Shown piece by piece: positions 25,647 through 34,088 of a stretch of 64,000 nucleotides of DNA. Under the pieces are notes generated by a model. It made no database searches, had not been told where the DNA came from, and was given only the letters and a program-made list of their open reading frames with translations. Within the stretch, counting starts at the first letter, position 1. The number at the start of each line of letters is the position of its first letter. Source of the DNA: Virgisporangium ochraceum (GTDB lineage Bacteria; Actinomycetota; Actinomycetes; Mycobacteriales; Micromonosporaceae); the NCBI RefSeq assembly GCF_016863655.1, contig NZ_BOPH01000088.1:310001-374000 (forward strand), read 5' to 3'. A program made the translations under genes and the position numbers.

Positions 25647-25672
25647 GCGACCGGACAGATCTGTCCGGTCGC
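25647..25672 (-). terminator. 26-bp perfect palindrome terminating the orphan hydrogenase operon
   Basis: GCGACCGGACAGA followed directly by its exact complement, ten bases beyond the TAA of the last gene of the minus-strand operon at 25682-27887. As RNA it folds into a long stem and is best read as a terminator. Confidence 0.75.
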
Positions 25673-25681
25673 GAGAAGGAC

Positions 25682-26335
25682 TTACGCCCGGCCGGACGGC
25701 AGTGGCCGGCTGCGCCGGCGGAGGTCGGCGACGAACTCGGCCAGGGCGCGGTGCACCGCCGGTCCGCCGTCGATCCCGCGCCACCCCATCCGGACCCGGC
25801 CGACCAGCGTGTAGCAGGCGTCGATCGGCACGAGGAACGCCTCCGGCCCGGTACCGGTCCGCGTGACGTACACCGCCTCGACGTCCGGCGCCGGTGCCGC
25901 CAGCAGCGGGTGGGCGCGCCGCAGCCGGTCCCAGGAGCCCAGGTCGAGCAGGCACTCGGTGGCCCCGGCCGGGCTCGGGTAGCACGCGACCATCCGGCCG
26001 AGTTCGCTGTTGTCGAAGAAGAACACCGTCGATACCGGGATCCGCAGCGCGTCCCAGTCCGCGTCGGTGAGCGGACGGGCCGGGTCGTGCAGGTAGCGCT
26101 CCGGCACGGCCCGGAACCGGCCACCGCCCGCGCCGTCGCGGGTGAACAGCAGGTAGCAGGGCCGGCAGGCGCACCGCAGCGAGCGCTGGTCCAGGGCGAC
26201 CACATGTCCGTGCCGGGCGGCGAGCGGCACCGCGCACAGGTCGCAGCGCTCCCCGGCGGGCTCCGTCGCGGCCGGCGGGCCGGGGACCTGGCCGGACGCC
26301 GGGCGGGTGAACCGCCGCAGGCCCTCCAGGCTCAC
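25682..26335 (-). CDS. DUF5947 hydrogenase-associated protein, copy 1
   Basis: A 217-residue protein of the DUF5947 type found in actinobacterial hydrogenase loci. A cysteine cluster near residues 31-60 has the order CDLC...HGH...CACRPC (C-x2-C, then C-x-C-x2-C), likely a metal site of rubredoxin or zinc-ribbon kind. The remainder has YLLFTRDG, RAVPERYLHDP and LVPIDACYTLVGRVRMGWRG, matched closely by the second copy at 37014-37604. It is the last gene of the small operon led by the orphan small subunit; its ATG overlaps the NifU-like stop. Role unknown; assembly of, or electron transfer by, the hydrogenase is inferred from context. Confidence 0.78.
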   Translation of the reverse strand: MSLEGLRRFTRPASGQVPGPPAATEPAGERCDLCAVPLAARHGHVVALDQRSLRCACRPCYLLFTRDGAGGGRFRAVPERYLHDPARPLTDADWDALRIPVSTVFFFDNSELGRMVACYPSPAGATECLLDLGSWDRLRRAHPLLAAPAPDVEAVYVTRTGTGPEAFLVPIDACYTLVGRVRMGWRGIDGGPAVHRALAEFVADLRRRSRPLPSGRA

Positions 26336-26853
26336 GCGACCGCGCCCGGTCTCCGCGAGATCTGCAGCAGCACGGGTGGCGCGGCGGCCACGTCGAACGC
26401 GACGCCGGTCGTCTCCGGTGCCGCGTCCCGGACCGCCGTGGTGATCGCCTGCCGCAGCGCCCGGGCCGCGCAGCCCCGGCCGCCGCCGAGGCGCACCCGC
26501 ACGGTCCCGTCGCCGTCGATGCCGAGGTATTCGATCTCCCCCGAGGCCTCACCGGAAGCCGATCCGGCGAGCACCCGGTCGATGGCCATCCGGACCCGGT
26601 CGTCCGGACCGGACGGATGCAGGTCGTGGACCAGCAGCAGGCTCTCCACCAGCGGGTCGGCCGCGAGGTCGGCGCCGTACTCCGCGCCGACGGTCGCCAT
26701 GATCCGCTCCAGCCCGGCGCCGTAGAGCCGCACCAGGCACCGGACCAGCTCCTCGGCGACCAGGGCGGCGCGTGGGTCGGGCCCGGAGCGCAACTGGTCC
26801 AGCAGCCGGTTCACCCGTGCGGCCGCCGCGTGCGCGTCCGGGGTCGGGTCCAT
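26332..26853 (-). CDS. NifU-C-like domain protein with a single cysteine, copy 1
   Basis: A 173-residue protein. The C-terminal ~80 residues resemble the NifU/Nfu C-terminal domain (YLGIDGDGTVRVRLGGGRGC, then RALRQAITTAV). Nfu domains hold a [4Fe-4S] cluster at a dimer interface through CxxC; here only the first Cys remains (GRGCAARAL), so classical cluster transfer is doubtful. The N-terminal half is helical (RLLDQLRSGPDPRAALVAEE, RLYGAGLERIM). A paralog with the same loss lies at 37601-38143. It lies between the orphan small subunit and a DUF5947 gene. ATG 26853 follows GGGGGTGA. Confidence 0.75.
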   Translation of the reverse strand: MDPTPDAHAAAARVNRLLDQLRSGPDPRAALVAEELVRCLVRLYGAGLERIMATVGAEYGADLAADPLVESLLLVHDLHPSGPDDRVRMAIDRVLAGSASGEASGEIEYLGIDGDGTVRVRLGGGRGCAARALRQAITTAVRDAAPETTGVAFDVAAAPPVLLQISRRPGAVA

Positions 26854-26867
26854 GCGATCACCCCCGT

Positions 26868-27887
26868 TTACGGTGTCGGGACCGGCGCGCGTTGCTTGCG
26901 CACCGTGAAGCCGCGCAGCGTGCGGACCATGCCGCCGAGTCCGGGGTCCGTCGCGACCGGCGCCGCGTCCGTCGGCGGTTCCATGAACGGCATGAACCGG
27001 TCGGGAAAGCCGGGCATGGTGCAGGCGATGCAGATGCCGCCGACGTTCGGACAGCCGCCGACGCCGTTGATCCAGCCACGTTTGGCGACGTTGCACCGCA
27101 CCACCTGCCCCCAGCAGCCGACCTTGACCAGGCAGGTCGACGCGTCGTAGGCGGAGGCGAACTCGCTCTGGTCGTAGTAGGCGGCCCGGTCGCAGCCGTT
27201 GTGCACGGTCACCTCGAACAGCCACCGCGGCCGCAGCGCCTCGTCGAGCGGGATCATCGGTGCCTGTCCGGCCATCTGGTAGAGCAGGTGCAGGATCGTC
27301 TCGGAGAGGTTGTCCGGGTGGGTCGGGCAGCCGGGGACGCACACGATCGGCAGGTCGGCCTTGGACCGCCAGTCCCAGCCCAGGTAGTCGGGAACGCCCA
27401 TCGCCCCGGTGGGGTTGCCCGCCATCGCGTGGATGCCGCCGTACGTGGCGCAGGTGCCGACGGCGAGGATCGCGGTGGCCCTGGGCGCCAGCCGGTCCAG
27501 CCACTCCGTGGTGGTGACCGGCTGGCCGGTCTCCGGGTCGTTGCCGAACCCGGACCAGTACCCCTCCGGCTTGTTCGCCTCGTTCGGCACCGAGCCCTCG
27601 ACGATCAGGATGAACGGGTCGAGGTCGCCGCGGGCGGCCCGGTGGAACCACTCGATGAAGCTGTCCGGGCCGCCGTCGGGGCCGGACTCGGGGTCGAAGA
27701 ACGGCCAGTGCAGGGCGACCGTCGGCAGGCCGGGCAGTGAGCCGAGGACGATGTCCTCGATGCTCGGCTGGGTAGCCGCGGTCAGCGCGACCGACTCGCC
27801 GTCGCAGCTGAGCCCGCCGTTCATCCAGAGGATGTGCAGAACCTCGCCATCCGGGGACACCGAACCCGCCAATCGCACGTCGAACAC
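26868..27887 (-). CDS. Orphan [NiFe]-hydrogenase small subunit (group 1h-like), no adjacent large subunit
   Basis: A 339-residue small subunit, clearly homologous (roughly two-thirds identical by eye) to the one at 39967-41022. Medial and distal cluster segments are intact: GTCATYGGIHAMAGN, CVPGCPTHPDN, VHNGCDRAAYY, STCLVKVGCWGQVVRC, GWINGVGGCPNVGGICIACT. No Tat signal is present, as in actinobacterial-type enzymes. Differences from the partnered copy: the proximal-cluster motif reads SCDGES instead of SCDGDS (Glu31 for Asp), and two further Cys of the partnered copy are Ser (DPESGP, YWSGFG). No large subunit follows; a NifU-like and a DUF5947 gene do. GTG start at 27887. It might substitute for the main small subunit or act in electron transfer. 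Confidence 0.88.
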   Translation of the reverse strand: MFDVRLAGSVSPDGEVLHILWMNGGLSCDGESVALTAATQPSIEDIVLGSLPGLPTVALHWPFFDPESGPDGGPDSFIEWFHRAARGDLDPFILIVEGSVPNEANKPEGYWSGFGNDPETGQPVTTTEWLDRLAPRATAILAVGTCATYGGIHAMAGNPTGAMGVPDYLGWDWRSKADLPIVCVPGCPTHPDNLSETILHLLYQMAGQAPMIPLDEALRPRWLFEVTVHNGCDRAAYYDQSEFASAYDASTCLVKVGCWGQVVRCNVAKRGWINGVGGCPNVGGICIACTMPGFPDRFMPFMEPPTDAAPVATDPGLGGMVRTLRGFTVRKQRAPVPTP

Positions 27888-28039
27888 CCGATCGGGAGAC
27901 CTACCGGGTGATGTCGACCCAACCTATGCGTGCGCGATGAGGCGGGTCGCACCTGCTGTCCGGCGCCGGACCGTCCGTGGTTCGTTACGCCCGTAGGCTC
28001 GGGGCAGCGGGCTTCCGCCTGCCGGCCGAAGGGAGCGCG

Positions 28040-28600
28040 ATGCCTGCGTTTCGCCCTATGGACGGTGGAGCGATCGAGGTCTTCCCGCTGGTCGTCGTCG
28101 TGCGGGAGTTTCCGGCCCGGCCGTCGTCGCTGCCGGACATCCGCGACTTCGTCCGCCAGCGGCTGAACCAGACGCCGTTCTCCGAGGAGGACCTGCGCCT
28201 GCTCGGCGAGCAGGTGCTCGACGTGCTCCTGGAGGCCGCCGGTCCGACCGGTGCGATCCAGGTGTCGCTGCGGATCTTCCCCGAACACGCCGAGATCGAC
28301 GTGGTCCCGGCGGTTCTCGCCCCGTCGCCGGTGACGGTGACGGCGGAGGGCGGCGGCGCGTCCGTACCCGTCGCGGGGAACGGTGCGTCCGCTCCCGCGC
28401 CGGACCGGTCGGGCGGCGTCCCCTTCGCCGAGTGGTTCGCCGGCGCGCTCCGGGCCCGGGGCATGACATTGGAGGCTGCCGCCCGCCACCTGCAGGTGTC
28501 GGTCAAGACGGTGAGCCGGTGGGTCGGCGGGTCGACCGAGCCGCGGCTGCGTGACCTGTCCCGCATCCGCGAGATGCTCGGGGAGCTGCCCTTTCCGTGA
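28040..28600 (+). CDS. HTH protein inside the hydrogenase locus
   Basis: A 186-residue protein on the plus strand, opposed to all surrounding hydrogenase genes. Its last ~60 residues form an XRE-like helix-turn-helix: FAEWFAGALRARGMTLEAAA, then LQVSVKTVSRWVGGSTEPRL. The first ~100 residues hold beta-strand-like segments (IEVFPLVVVVREFPA, AIQVSLRIFPEHAEIDVVP) of no family I recognise, separated by a Pro/Ala/Gly linker. It is divergent from the orphan small subunit (152-base shared upstream region) and convergent with the hyp operon end. It is the best candidate for a locus regulator. ATG 28040 follows GGGAGCG. Confidence 0.75.
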   Translation: MPAFRPMDGGAIEVFPLVVVVREFPARPSSLPDIRDFVRQRLNQTPFSEEDLRLLGEQVLDVLLEAAGPTGAIQVSLRIFPEHAEIDVVPAVLAPSPVTVTAEGGGASVPVAGNGASAPAPDRSGGVPFAEWFAGALRARGMTLEAAARHLQVSVKTVSRWVGGSTEPRLRDLSRIREMLGELPFP

Positions 28601-28608
28601 GACGGGTG

Positions 28609-29367
28609 TCAGCCGCCGGCCGCGCGTAGCTGGTGCTCGGTGCGGGTCGCGAGCTGTGCGAGCTGGGCGGCCGTCAGCCGGTCGCAGACCCAGTCCCAGT
28701 GGCAGGCCACGAGGTCGCCGGGCGCGGGCGGGTGCCGAATGGCGGGATCCGTGAAGTCGGGGCCGGTGGACCAGCGGACGGACTCGACGCGGTCGGCGCC
28801 CAGCCGGAGCCGGCGGCCGTCCCAGTCCAGCGGCCGCGACCGGACCCGCACCCGCGCGCCGTCCACGCCGGTGACCGTTCCCCAGCGGATGCGGCAGCTG
28901 TCCAGGACGGACAGCGCGGTGGCGCTGCGGACGGCGAGCAGGCCCGTCCACGGGTACACGGCGAACACGTGGAAGCTGTGATGGGCCAGGGCGTGCGCGT
29001 GCGGCATCGCCCGCCAGCGGTGGGCGACCGGCCCGCCGAGCTGCCCGGCGAAGCGCTGGCGCAGCGTCGACAGGAACACGTCGGGGTCGACGGCGTCGAG
29101 CAGGTCGTTGCCGATCCAGTACGCCTCGACGACGCGGGCGTCCAGCGGGTCGGTGATCCCCGCGGCCGCGGCGATCAGTTCCAGGTAGACCCAGGCCCCG
29201 TCGAACAGCCGGGCCCGCCGGGCGATCTCGTCCGCCGGCCCACCGTCTGTTCCACCGGCAGCCGTCGCGTGCCGCAGCAGCACGTCAGGATCGTCCGGTC
29301 CGCAGTAGCCCAGCTCGTTGGGCGGGAAGGCGTAGCGGGCGAACAGGACGTCGCCGGGGGTGTCCAC
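28609..29367 (-). CDS. DUF6390-like hydrogenase-associated protein
   Basis: A 252-residue protein at the end of the hyp operon. It opens DVLFARYAFPPNELGYCGPD and carries RARLFDGAWVYLELIAAAAG, VVEAYWIGNDLLDAV and PHAHALAHHSFHVFAVYPW, the last being unusually His-rich (six His in a short span). This matches the family I know as DUF6390, found beside actinobacterial hydrogenase genes; its function is not established. The His cluster could bind metal. Start GTG 29367 lies three bases after the hypE stop. Its own stop is eight bases from the convergent HTH gene. Confidence 0.7.
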   Translation of the reverse strand: MDTPGDVLFARYAFPPNELGYCGPDDPDVLLRHATAAGGTDGGPADEIARRARLFDGAWVYLELIAAAAGITDPLDARVVEAYWIGNDLLDAVDPDVFLSTLRQRFAGQLGGPVAHRWRAMPHAHALAHHSFHVFAVYPWTGLLAVRSATALSVLDSCRIRWGTVTGVDGARVRVRSRPLDWDGRRLRLGADRVESVRWSTGPDFTDPAIRHPPAPGDLVACHWDWVCDRLTAAQLAQLATRTEHQLRAAGG

Positions 29368-29370
29368 CGG

Positions 29371-30444
29371 TCAGCAGATCCGGGGCAGCTGCTCGCCGAG
29401 CGGCATGTCGATCACGCGCGTGCCGCCCAGTCCGGTCCGGGCGACGACCATCCCCGGATGCTCCGCCACGCACCGCCCGACGACGGCGGCGCCGCGCCCG
29501 TGCTCGTGCGCCCGCATCGCGGCGAGCACCCGGTCGGCGTGCTCCGGCGCGACGAACGCCACCAGCTTGCCCTCGTTGGCCACGTAGAGCGGGTCCAGAC
29601 CGAGGAGGCCGCACGCGTCGCGGACCTCCGCCGGGATCGGCAGCGCCCGTTCGGTCACCTCGATCCCCACCCCGGCGGCGCGCGCGATCTCGTTGAGGGT
29701 GGCCGCCACCCCGCCCCGGGTCGGGTCCCGCAGGGTGTGCACGTCGGCGCCGGTGGCCAGCATCGCGGCGACCAGGCCGTGCAGCGGCGCCGTGTCGCTG
29801 CGCACCGCGGTGCCGAACTCCAGCCCTTCGCGGCAGCTGAGCACGGCCACGCCGTGTACCCCGATGTCGCCGCTGACGATCACGACATCGTCGGGACGGG
29901 CGTGCTCCGGCCGGATGTCGACACCGTCGTCGACGACGCCGAGACCCGTGGTGTTGACGAACACGCCGTCACCGGAGCCGGCGTCGACCACCTTCGTGTC
30001 GCCGGTGACGAGCCGCACGCCGGCCGCCGCCGCGGCGCGTCCCATCGCCTCTGCCACCCGGGCCAGCTCGGTGAGCGCGGTGCCCTCGGCGAGGATGAAC
30101 GCGGTCGACAGCACCAGCGGCCGCGCACCGGCCATCGCCAGGTCGTTGACGGTGCCGTTGACGGCCAGCTCGCCGATCGAGCCGCCGGGGAAGAACAGCG
30201 GCCTGACGACGTACGAGTCGGTCGATACGGCCAGCCGTACGCCACCGACCGGCACCACCGCGGCGTCACCGAGCCCGGCGCCCGCGGCGGCCGCGCCGAA
30301 CGCGGGCAGGAACAGGTGCTCCACCAGCTCGGCCGACAGCGCCCCGCCGCCGCCGTGGCCCATCACGATGGTGGGGGAGTCGCGCAGCGGCGCCGGACAC
30401 ACCCAGCCCTCGGCCTCGATCGGGTCCGGCAGCAGGTTAACCAC
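29371..30444 (-). CDS. hypE: Hydrogenase maturation protein HypE
   Basis: A 357-residue HypE, which dehydrates a thiocarboxamide on its C-terminal cysteine to thiocyanate, the source of the cyanide ligands of the Ni-Fe site. The essential C-terminus PRIC is present. PurM-like motifs GHGGGGALSAELVEHLF, GSIGELAVNGTVNDLAMAGA, VTGDTKVVD and DPTRGGVAATLNEIA are intact. It works with HypF, which supplies the carbamoyl group, and HypC/HypD, which receive the ligand. The GTG at 30444 overlaps the hypD stop by eight bases and puts the catalytic core at the usual distance from the start. Confidence 0.93.
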   Translation of the reverse strand: MVNLLPDPIEAEGWVCPAPLRDSPTIVMGHGGGGALSAELVEHLFLPAFGAAAAGAGLGDAAVVPVGGVRLAVSTDSYVVRPLFFPGGSIGELAVNGTVNDLAMAGARPLVLSTAFILAEGTALTELARVAEAMGRAAAAAGVRLVTGDTKVVDAGSGDGVFVNTTGLGVVDDGVDIRPEHARPDDVVIVSGDIGVHGVAVLSCREGLEFGTAVRSDTAPLHGLVAAMLATGADVHTLRDPTRGGVAATLNEIARAAGVGIEVTERALPIPAEVRDACGLLGLDPLYVANEGKLVAFVAPEHADRVLAAMRAHEHGRGAAVVGRCVAEHPGMVVARTGLGGTRVIDMPLGEQLPRIC

Positions 30445-31546
30445 GGGGGGCCTCCACGAGCTCCAGCCGCCGGTACAGGTAGTAGGCCGCGCAGGCGCCC
30501 TCGGAGGAGACCATCGTGGCACCCAACGGGTTGCGGGGCGTGCACTCGCGGCCGAACGCCGGGCACTCGTGCGGTTTGAGGTGACCCTGGAGGACCTCGC
30601 CCGACCGGCACACCGACGACTCGGCCGTCCGGATCGAGGTGACGTCGAAGCGGGCCTCGGCGTCGTAGTCGCGGTAGGCGTCGGACAGGCGCCACCCGCT
30701 GGCGGGGATCGTCCCGATGCCGCGCCAGGTGCGGTCGGTCACCTCGAAGACGCTGCGCAGCATCGCGGTCGCGGTGGGGTTTCCTTCGGCGGGGACCGCG
30801 CGCGGGTACGCGTTCTCCAGGACGTGCCGGCCGCTCTCGAGCTGGAGCACGGTTCGCCGGATGCCCTCCAGGATGTCGAGCGGCTCGAACCCGGTGACCA
30901 CGATCGGCACGCCGTACCGGTCGGCGAGCGGCGGATACTGGGCCGTACCCATCACGCTGCAGACGTGGCCGGCGGCCAGGAACGCCTGCACCCGGCAGGC
31001 CGGCGCCTGCATGATCGCCGCGATCGCGGGCGGCACCAGGACGTGCGAGACCAGCAGCGAGAAGTTCCCGATGCCCTGGCGCTTCGCCTGGTGGACGGTC
31101 ATCGCGTTGGCGGGCGCGGTGGTCTCGAAGCCGATGCCGAAGAAGACCACCTGGCGGTCGGGGTTGTCCCGGGCCAGTTTCAGGGCGTCCAGCGGCGAGT
31201 AGACCACGCGGACGTCGCCGCCCGCGCTCTTCACCCGGAACAGGTCGCTGCCGCTGCCCGGAACCCGCAGCATGTCACCGAACGAGCAGAAGATCACGTC
31301 GGGACGGGCCGCGATCGCCAACGCCTTGTCGATGATCTCCAATGGCGTGACGCAGACCGGGCAACCGGGGCCGTGGATCATCTCGATGCCCTCGGGCAGC
31401 AGCTGGTCGATGCCGTGCCGGATGATGGAGTGCGTCTGGCCGCCGCACACCTCCATGATCGCCCAGGGCCTCGTCGTGACGGCGTGGATCTGGTCGAGCA
31501 GGTGCCGGGCCAGGTCGGGGTCGCTGAACTCGTCCAGGTACTTCAT
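30437..31546 (-). CDS. hypD: Hydrogenase maturation protein HypD
   Basis: A 369-residue HypD, the iron-sulfur scaffold on which, with HypC, the Fe(CN)2CO unit is built. Diagnostic motifs: VCGGQTHSI, HGPGCPVCVTP, FFGIGFETTAPANA and the C-terminal Cys-rich segments CRSGEVLQGHLKPHECPAFG and ECTPRNPLG, which hold the [4Fe-4S] cluster. Full length. Its ATG overlaps hypC by four bases and its end overlaps hypE, giving the common CDE order. Confidence 0.95.
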   Translation of the reverse strand: MKYLDEFSDPDLARHLLDQIHAVTTRPWAIMEVCGGQTHSIIRHGIDQLLPEGIEMIHGPGCPVCVTPLEIIDKALAIAARPDVIFCSFGDMLRVPGSGSDLFRVKSAGGDVRVVYSPLDALKLARDNPDRQVVFFGIGFETTAPANAMTVHQAKRQGIGNFSLLVSHVLVPPAIAAIMQAPACRVQAFLAAGHVCSVMGTAQYPPLADRYGVPIVVTGFEPLDILEGIRRTVLQLESGRHVLENAYPRAVPAEGNPTATAMLRSVFEVTDRTWRGIGTIPASGWRLSDAYRDYDAEARFDVTSIRTAESSVCRSGEVLQGHLKPHECPAFGRECTPRNPLGATMVSSEGACAAYYLYRRLELVEAPRG

Positions 31547-31788
31547 GTCCCGAACTCCTCCTCGAGGATGCCCATCCGTTCGAACTCCTCCAGCGTCTTC
31601 TTTGCGGACGCCTCGTCGAGGCGCTGGATCGCGAAGCCCACGTGGACGATGACGTACTCACCGACGGTGGCGTCGGGGATGTACTCCAGGCAGACGTCCT
31701 TGCGGACACCGCCGAAGTCCACCTCCGCCATGAGGGTGTCGTCGCGGTTGTCCAGCCTGATGATCCGGCCGGGTACGGCGAGGCACAT
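31543..31788 (-). CDS. hypC: Hydrogenase maturation chaperone HypC, copy 1
   Basis: An 81-residue HypC. It begins MCLAVPGRIIRL, giving the essential N-terminal Cys after Met removal, which holds the iron during ligand attachment and binds the large-subunit precursor. VDFGGVRKDVCLEYIPDATV and EYVIVHVGFAIQRLDE are typical. It sits 14 bases after hypF and overlaps hypD by ATGA. A second hypC lies on the other side of hypF. Confidence 0.93.
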   Translation of the reverse strand: MCLAVPGRIIRLDNRDDTLMAEVDFGGVRKDVCLEYIPDATVGEYVIVHVGFAIQRLDEASAKKTLEEFERMGILEEEFGT

Positions 31789-31802
31789 GCCGCGTCCCCT
31801 TC

Positions 31803-34088
31803 CTATGTCGGCCCGCTGGCCGCGACGAGCACCTGGCCGAGGGCCAGCCCGCCGTCGTTGGGCGGCACCTGCCGGTGGCAGAGCACCGTGAAACCATTGT
31901 CCCGCAACGCGTCGCGCGCACCGGCGAGCAGCAGAGCGTTCTGGAACACCCCGCCGGTGAGTGCCACCGTCGTCCCGGCGCCGTGGTCGCGGGCCCGCAC
32001 CGCGAGGTCGACGACGAGCGTGGTCACCGCGCGGTGGAAGCGGGCTCCGATCACCGCCGCCGGGACGCCGGCGGCCACGTCGTGGGCGGCGTCGCGGATC
32101 ACGGGACCGGGGTCGGCGCACCCGTCGGTGACGGTGAACCGGTAGCCGTCGCAGGGCGGTGCCCCACGGGCGAGCCCTTCCAGTTCGATCGCCGCCTGCG
32201 CCTCGTAGTCGACCACATGCCGGACGCCGGCCAGCGAGGCGACCGCGTCGAACAGCCGGCCCATGCTGGACGTCGGTACGCAGTTCAGACCCGTGTCCAG
32301 TTGGTGGCGCAGCACGGCGAGCTCGGCGGGCGGGCAGGCGGCGACCGGCGGCAGCGAGGCGTCCCAGGCGACCCCGGCGGCGGCGAGGTGGGCCAGCGCC
32401 ATCCGGTACGGCCGCTCCACCGCGGCGTCGCCGCCGGGCAGCGGCACGTAGCGCAGCCGCGCGAACCGGTGGAAGCCCTTGTAGTCGGCGAGCAGCACCT
32501 CGCCGCCCCAGATCGCGCCGTCCGGGCCGTATCCGGTGCCGTCGAACGCGATGCCGATGACCGGCGAGCCGCCGGACAGGCCGTGTTCGGCCATCACCGC
32601 CGCCACGTGGGCGTGGTGGTGCTGCACCGGATGCACCGCCCGTCCGTCGGCGTGGCGGCGGGCCCAGGCGGCGGACCGGTAGGCGGGGTGGGCGTCGGCG
32701 GCGAGCTGCGCCGGGTCGACCCCGGTGAGCACCTCCAGGTGCCGCTCGGCCCGGGTGAACGCGTCGAGGGTGGCCAGGTCGTCCATCTCGCCGATGTGCT
32801 GGCCGAGCCAGGCGTACCGGCCGCGGGCCAGCGCGAAGGTGTTCTTCAGATCGGCGCCGACGGCCAGTGTCGCCGGCACCTCCACCGGCAGTGCCACCGG
32901 CAGCGGGGCGTACCCGCGCGAGCGGCGGACCGGCAGTTCCTCGTCGCCGACCATCCGCACGACCGAGTCGTCGCACGGCACGTGGATCGGGCGGTCGTGC
33001 GTGAGCCAGCCGTCGACGAGTGGCGCCAGCCGTTCCCGGGCGTCGACGTCGTCGGTGACGATCGGTTCGCCGCCGAGGTTGCCCGACGTCATGACCAGGA
33101 CCGGCGGGCCGGCCGGGTCACCGGGCAGGCCGAAGAGCAGCACGTGCAGCGGCGTGTAGGGCAGCAGGACGCCGAGGTCCGGGTTCCCCGGCGCGACCGC
33201 GTCGGCGAGTCCGTCGGCGGGCCGGCGGGGGAGGAGCACGATCGGCCGGCGGGGTCCCGACAGCAACGCCTCCGCGGCCGGTCCGACCGCGACGAGCGTC
33301 CGGGCGGTGTCGAGGTCGCGCGCCATCACGGCGAACGGCTTGGCGACGCGGCGCTTGCGCCGGCGCAGCAGCGCCACCGCCCGTCCGTCGGCGGCGTCGC
33401 AGGCGAGGTGGTAGCCGCCGAGACCCTTGACGGCGAGGACCGCGCCGGCCGCGAGCATGGCGCGGGCGGCGGCGATCGCGTCGGCACCGGTGCGCGCCGG
33501 CGCGCCCGGCCGCACCAGGGATACGGTCGGTCCGCAGTCGTGGCAGGCGATCGGCTGGGCGTGGAACCGGCGGTCGGCCGGGTCGGCGTACTCGCGCGCG
33601 CACGCCGGGCACATGGGGAAGCCGGCCATCGTGGTGGCCGGCCGGTCGTACGGCAGGCCGGTGATGATCGTGAACCGGGGACCGCAGTTGGTGCAGGTGA
33701 CGAACGGGTGCCGGTACCGGCGGTCGGCCGGGTCGGTCAGCTCGGCCAGGCAGTCGGCGCACGTCGCCACGTCCGGGGCGGCCAGGGTGCGGGTGCCGCC
33801 GGGCTCGTGGCGGGAGGCCGCGATCGTGAACCCCGTGCCGCCACGCACGGGCAGCGACCGGGACCGGACCGAGTCGACCGCCGCGAGCGGCGGGGCGTCC
33901 GTCCGCAGCCGCACGGCGAACTCGGCGACCGCGTCGGCCTCGCCCTCGACCTCGACGACGACGCCGGCCGAGTCGTTGGACACCGACCCGGTCAGTGACA
34001 GCGCCGACGCCGTGACGTAGACGAACGGCCGGAACCCGACGCCCTGCACCACTCCGCTGACGTCGAACCGCCTCCGCTCGCGCGTCAT
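31803..34088 (-). CDS. hypF: Carbamoyltransferase HypF
   Basis: A 761-residue HypF that makes the carbamoyl group used for the cyanide ligands from carbamoyl phosphate and ATP. Domains in order: acylphosphatase (~1-90, GVVQGVGFRPFVYVTASAL), two zinc fingers (~105-185, CADCLAEL...CTNCGPRF and CPACAREY...CHDCGP), YrdC-like (~200-390, LAVKGLGGYHLACDA) and Kae1-like transferase (~400-761, VQHHHAHVAAVMAEHG and IAFDGTGYGPDGAIWGGEV). Complete, with all motifs. ATG at 34088 overlaps the hypC2 stop. Confidence 0.95.
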   Translation of the reverse strand: MTRERRRFDVSGVVQGVGFRPFVYVTASALSLTGSVSNDSAGVVVEVEGEADAVAEFAVRLRTDAPPLAAVDSVRSRSLPVRGGTGFTIAASRHEPGGTRTLAAPDVATCADCLAELTDPADRRYRHPFVTCTNCGPRFTIITGLPYDRPATTMAGFPMCPACAREYADPADRRFHAQPIACHDCGPTVSLVRPGAPARTGADAIAAARAMLAAGAVLAVKGLGGYHLACDAADGRAVALLRRRKRRVAKPFAVMARDLDTARTLVAVGPAAEALLSGPRRPIVLLPRRPADGLADAVAPGNPDLGVLLPYTPLHVLLFGLPGDPAGPPVLVMTSGNLGGEPIVTDDVDARERLAPLVDGWLTHDRPIHVPCDDSVVRMVGDEELPVRRSRGYAPLPVALPVEVPATLAVGADLKNTFALARGRYAWLGQHIGEMDDLATLDAFTRAERHLEVLTGVDPAQLAADAHPAYRSAAWARRHADGRAVHPVQHHHAHVAAVMAEHGLSGGSPVIGIAFDGTGYGPDGAIWGGEVLLADYKGFHRFARLRYVPLPGGDAAVERPYRMALAHLAAAGVAWDASLPPVAACPPAELAVLRHQLDTGLNCVPTSSMGRLFDAVASLAGVRHVVDYEAQAAIELEGLARGAPPCDGYRFTVTDGCADPGPVIRDAAHDVAAGVPAAVIGARFHRAVTTLVVDLAVRARDHGAGTTVALTGGVFQNALLLAGARDALRDNGFTVLCHRQVPPNDGGLALGQVLVAASGPT

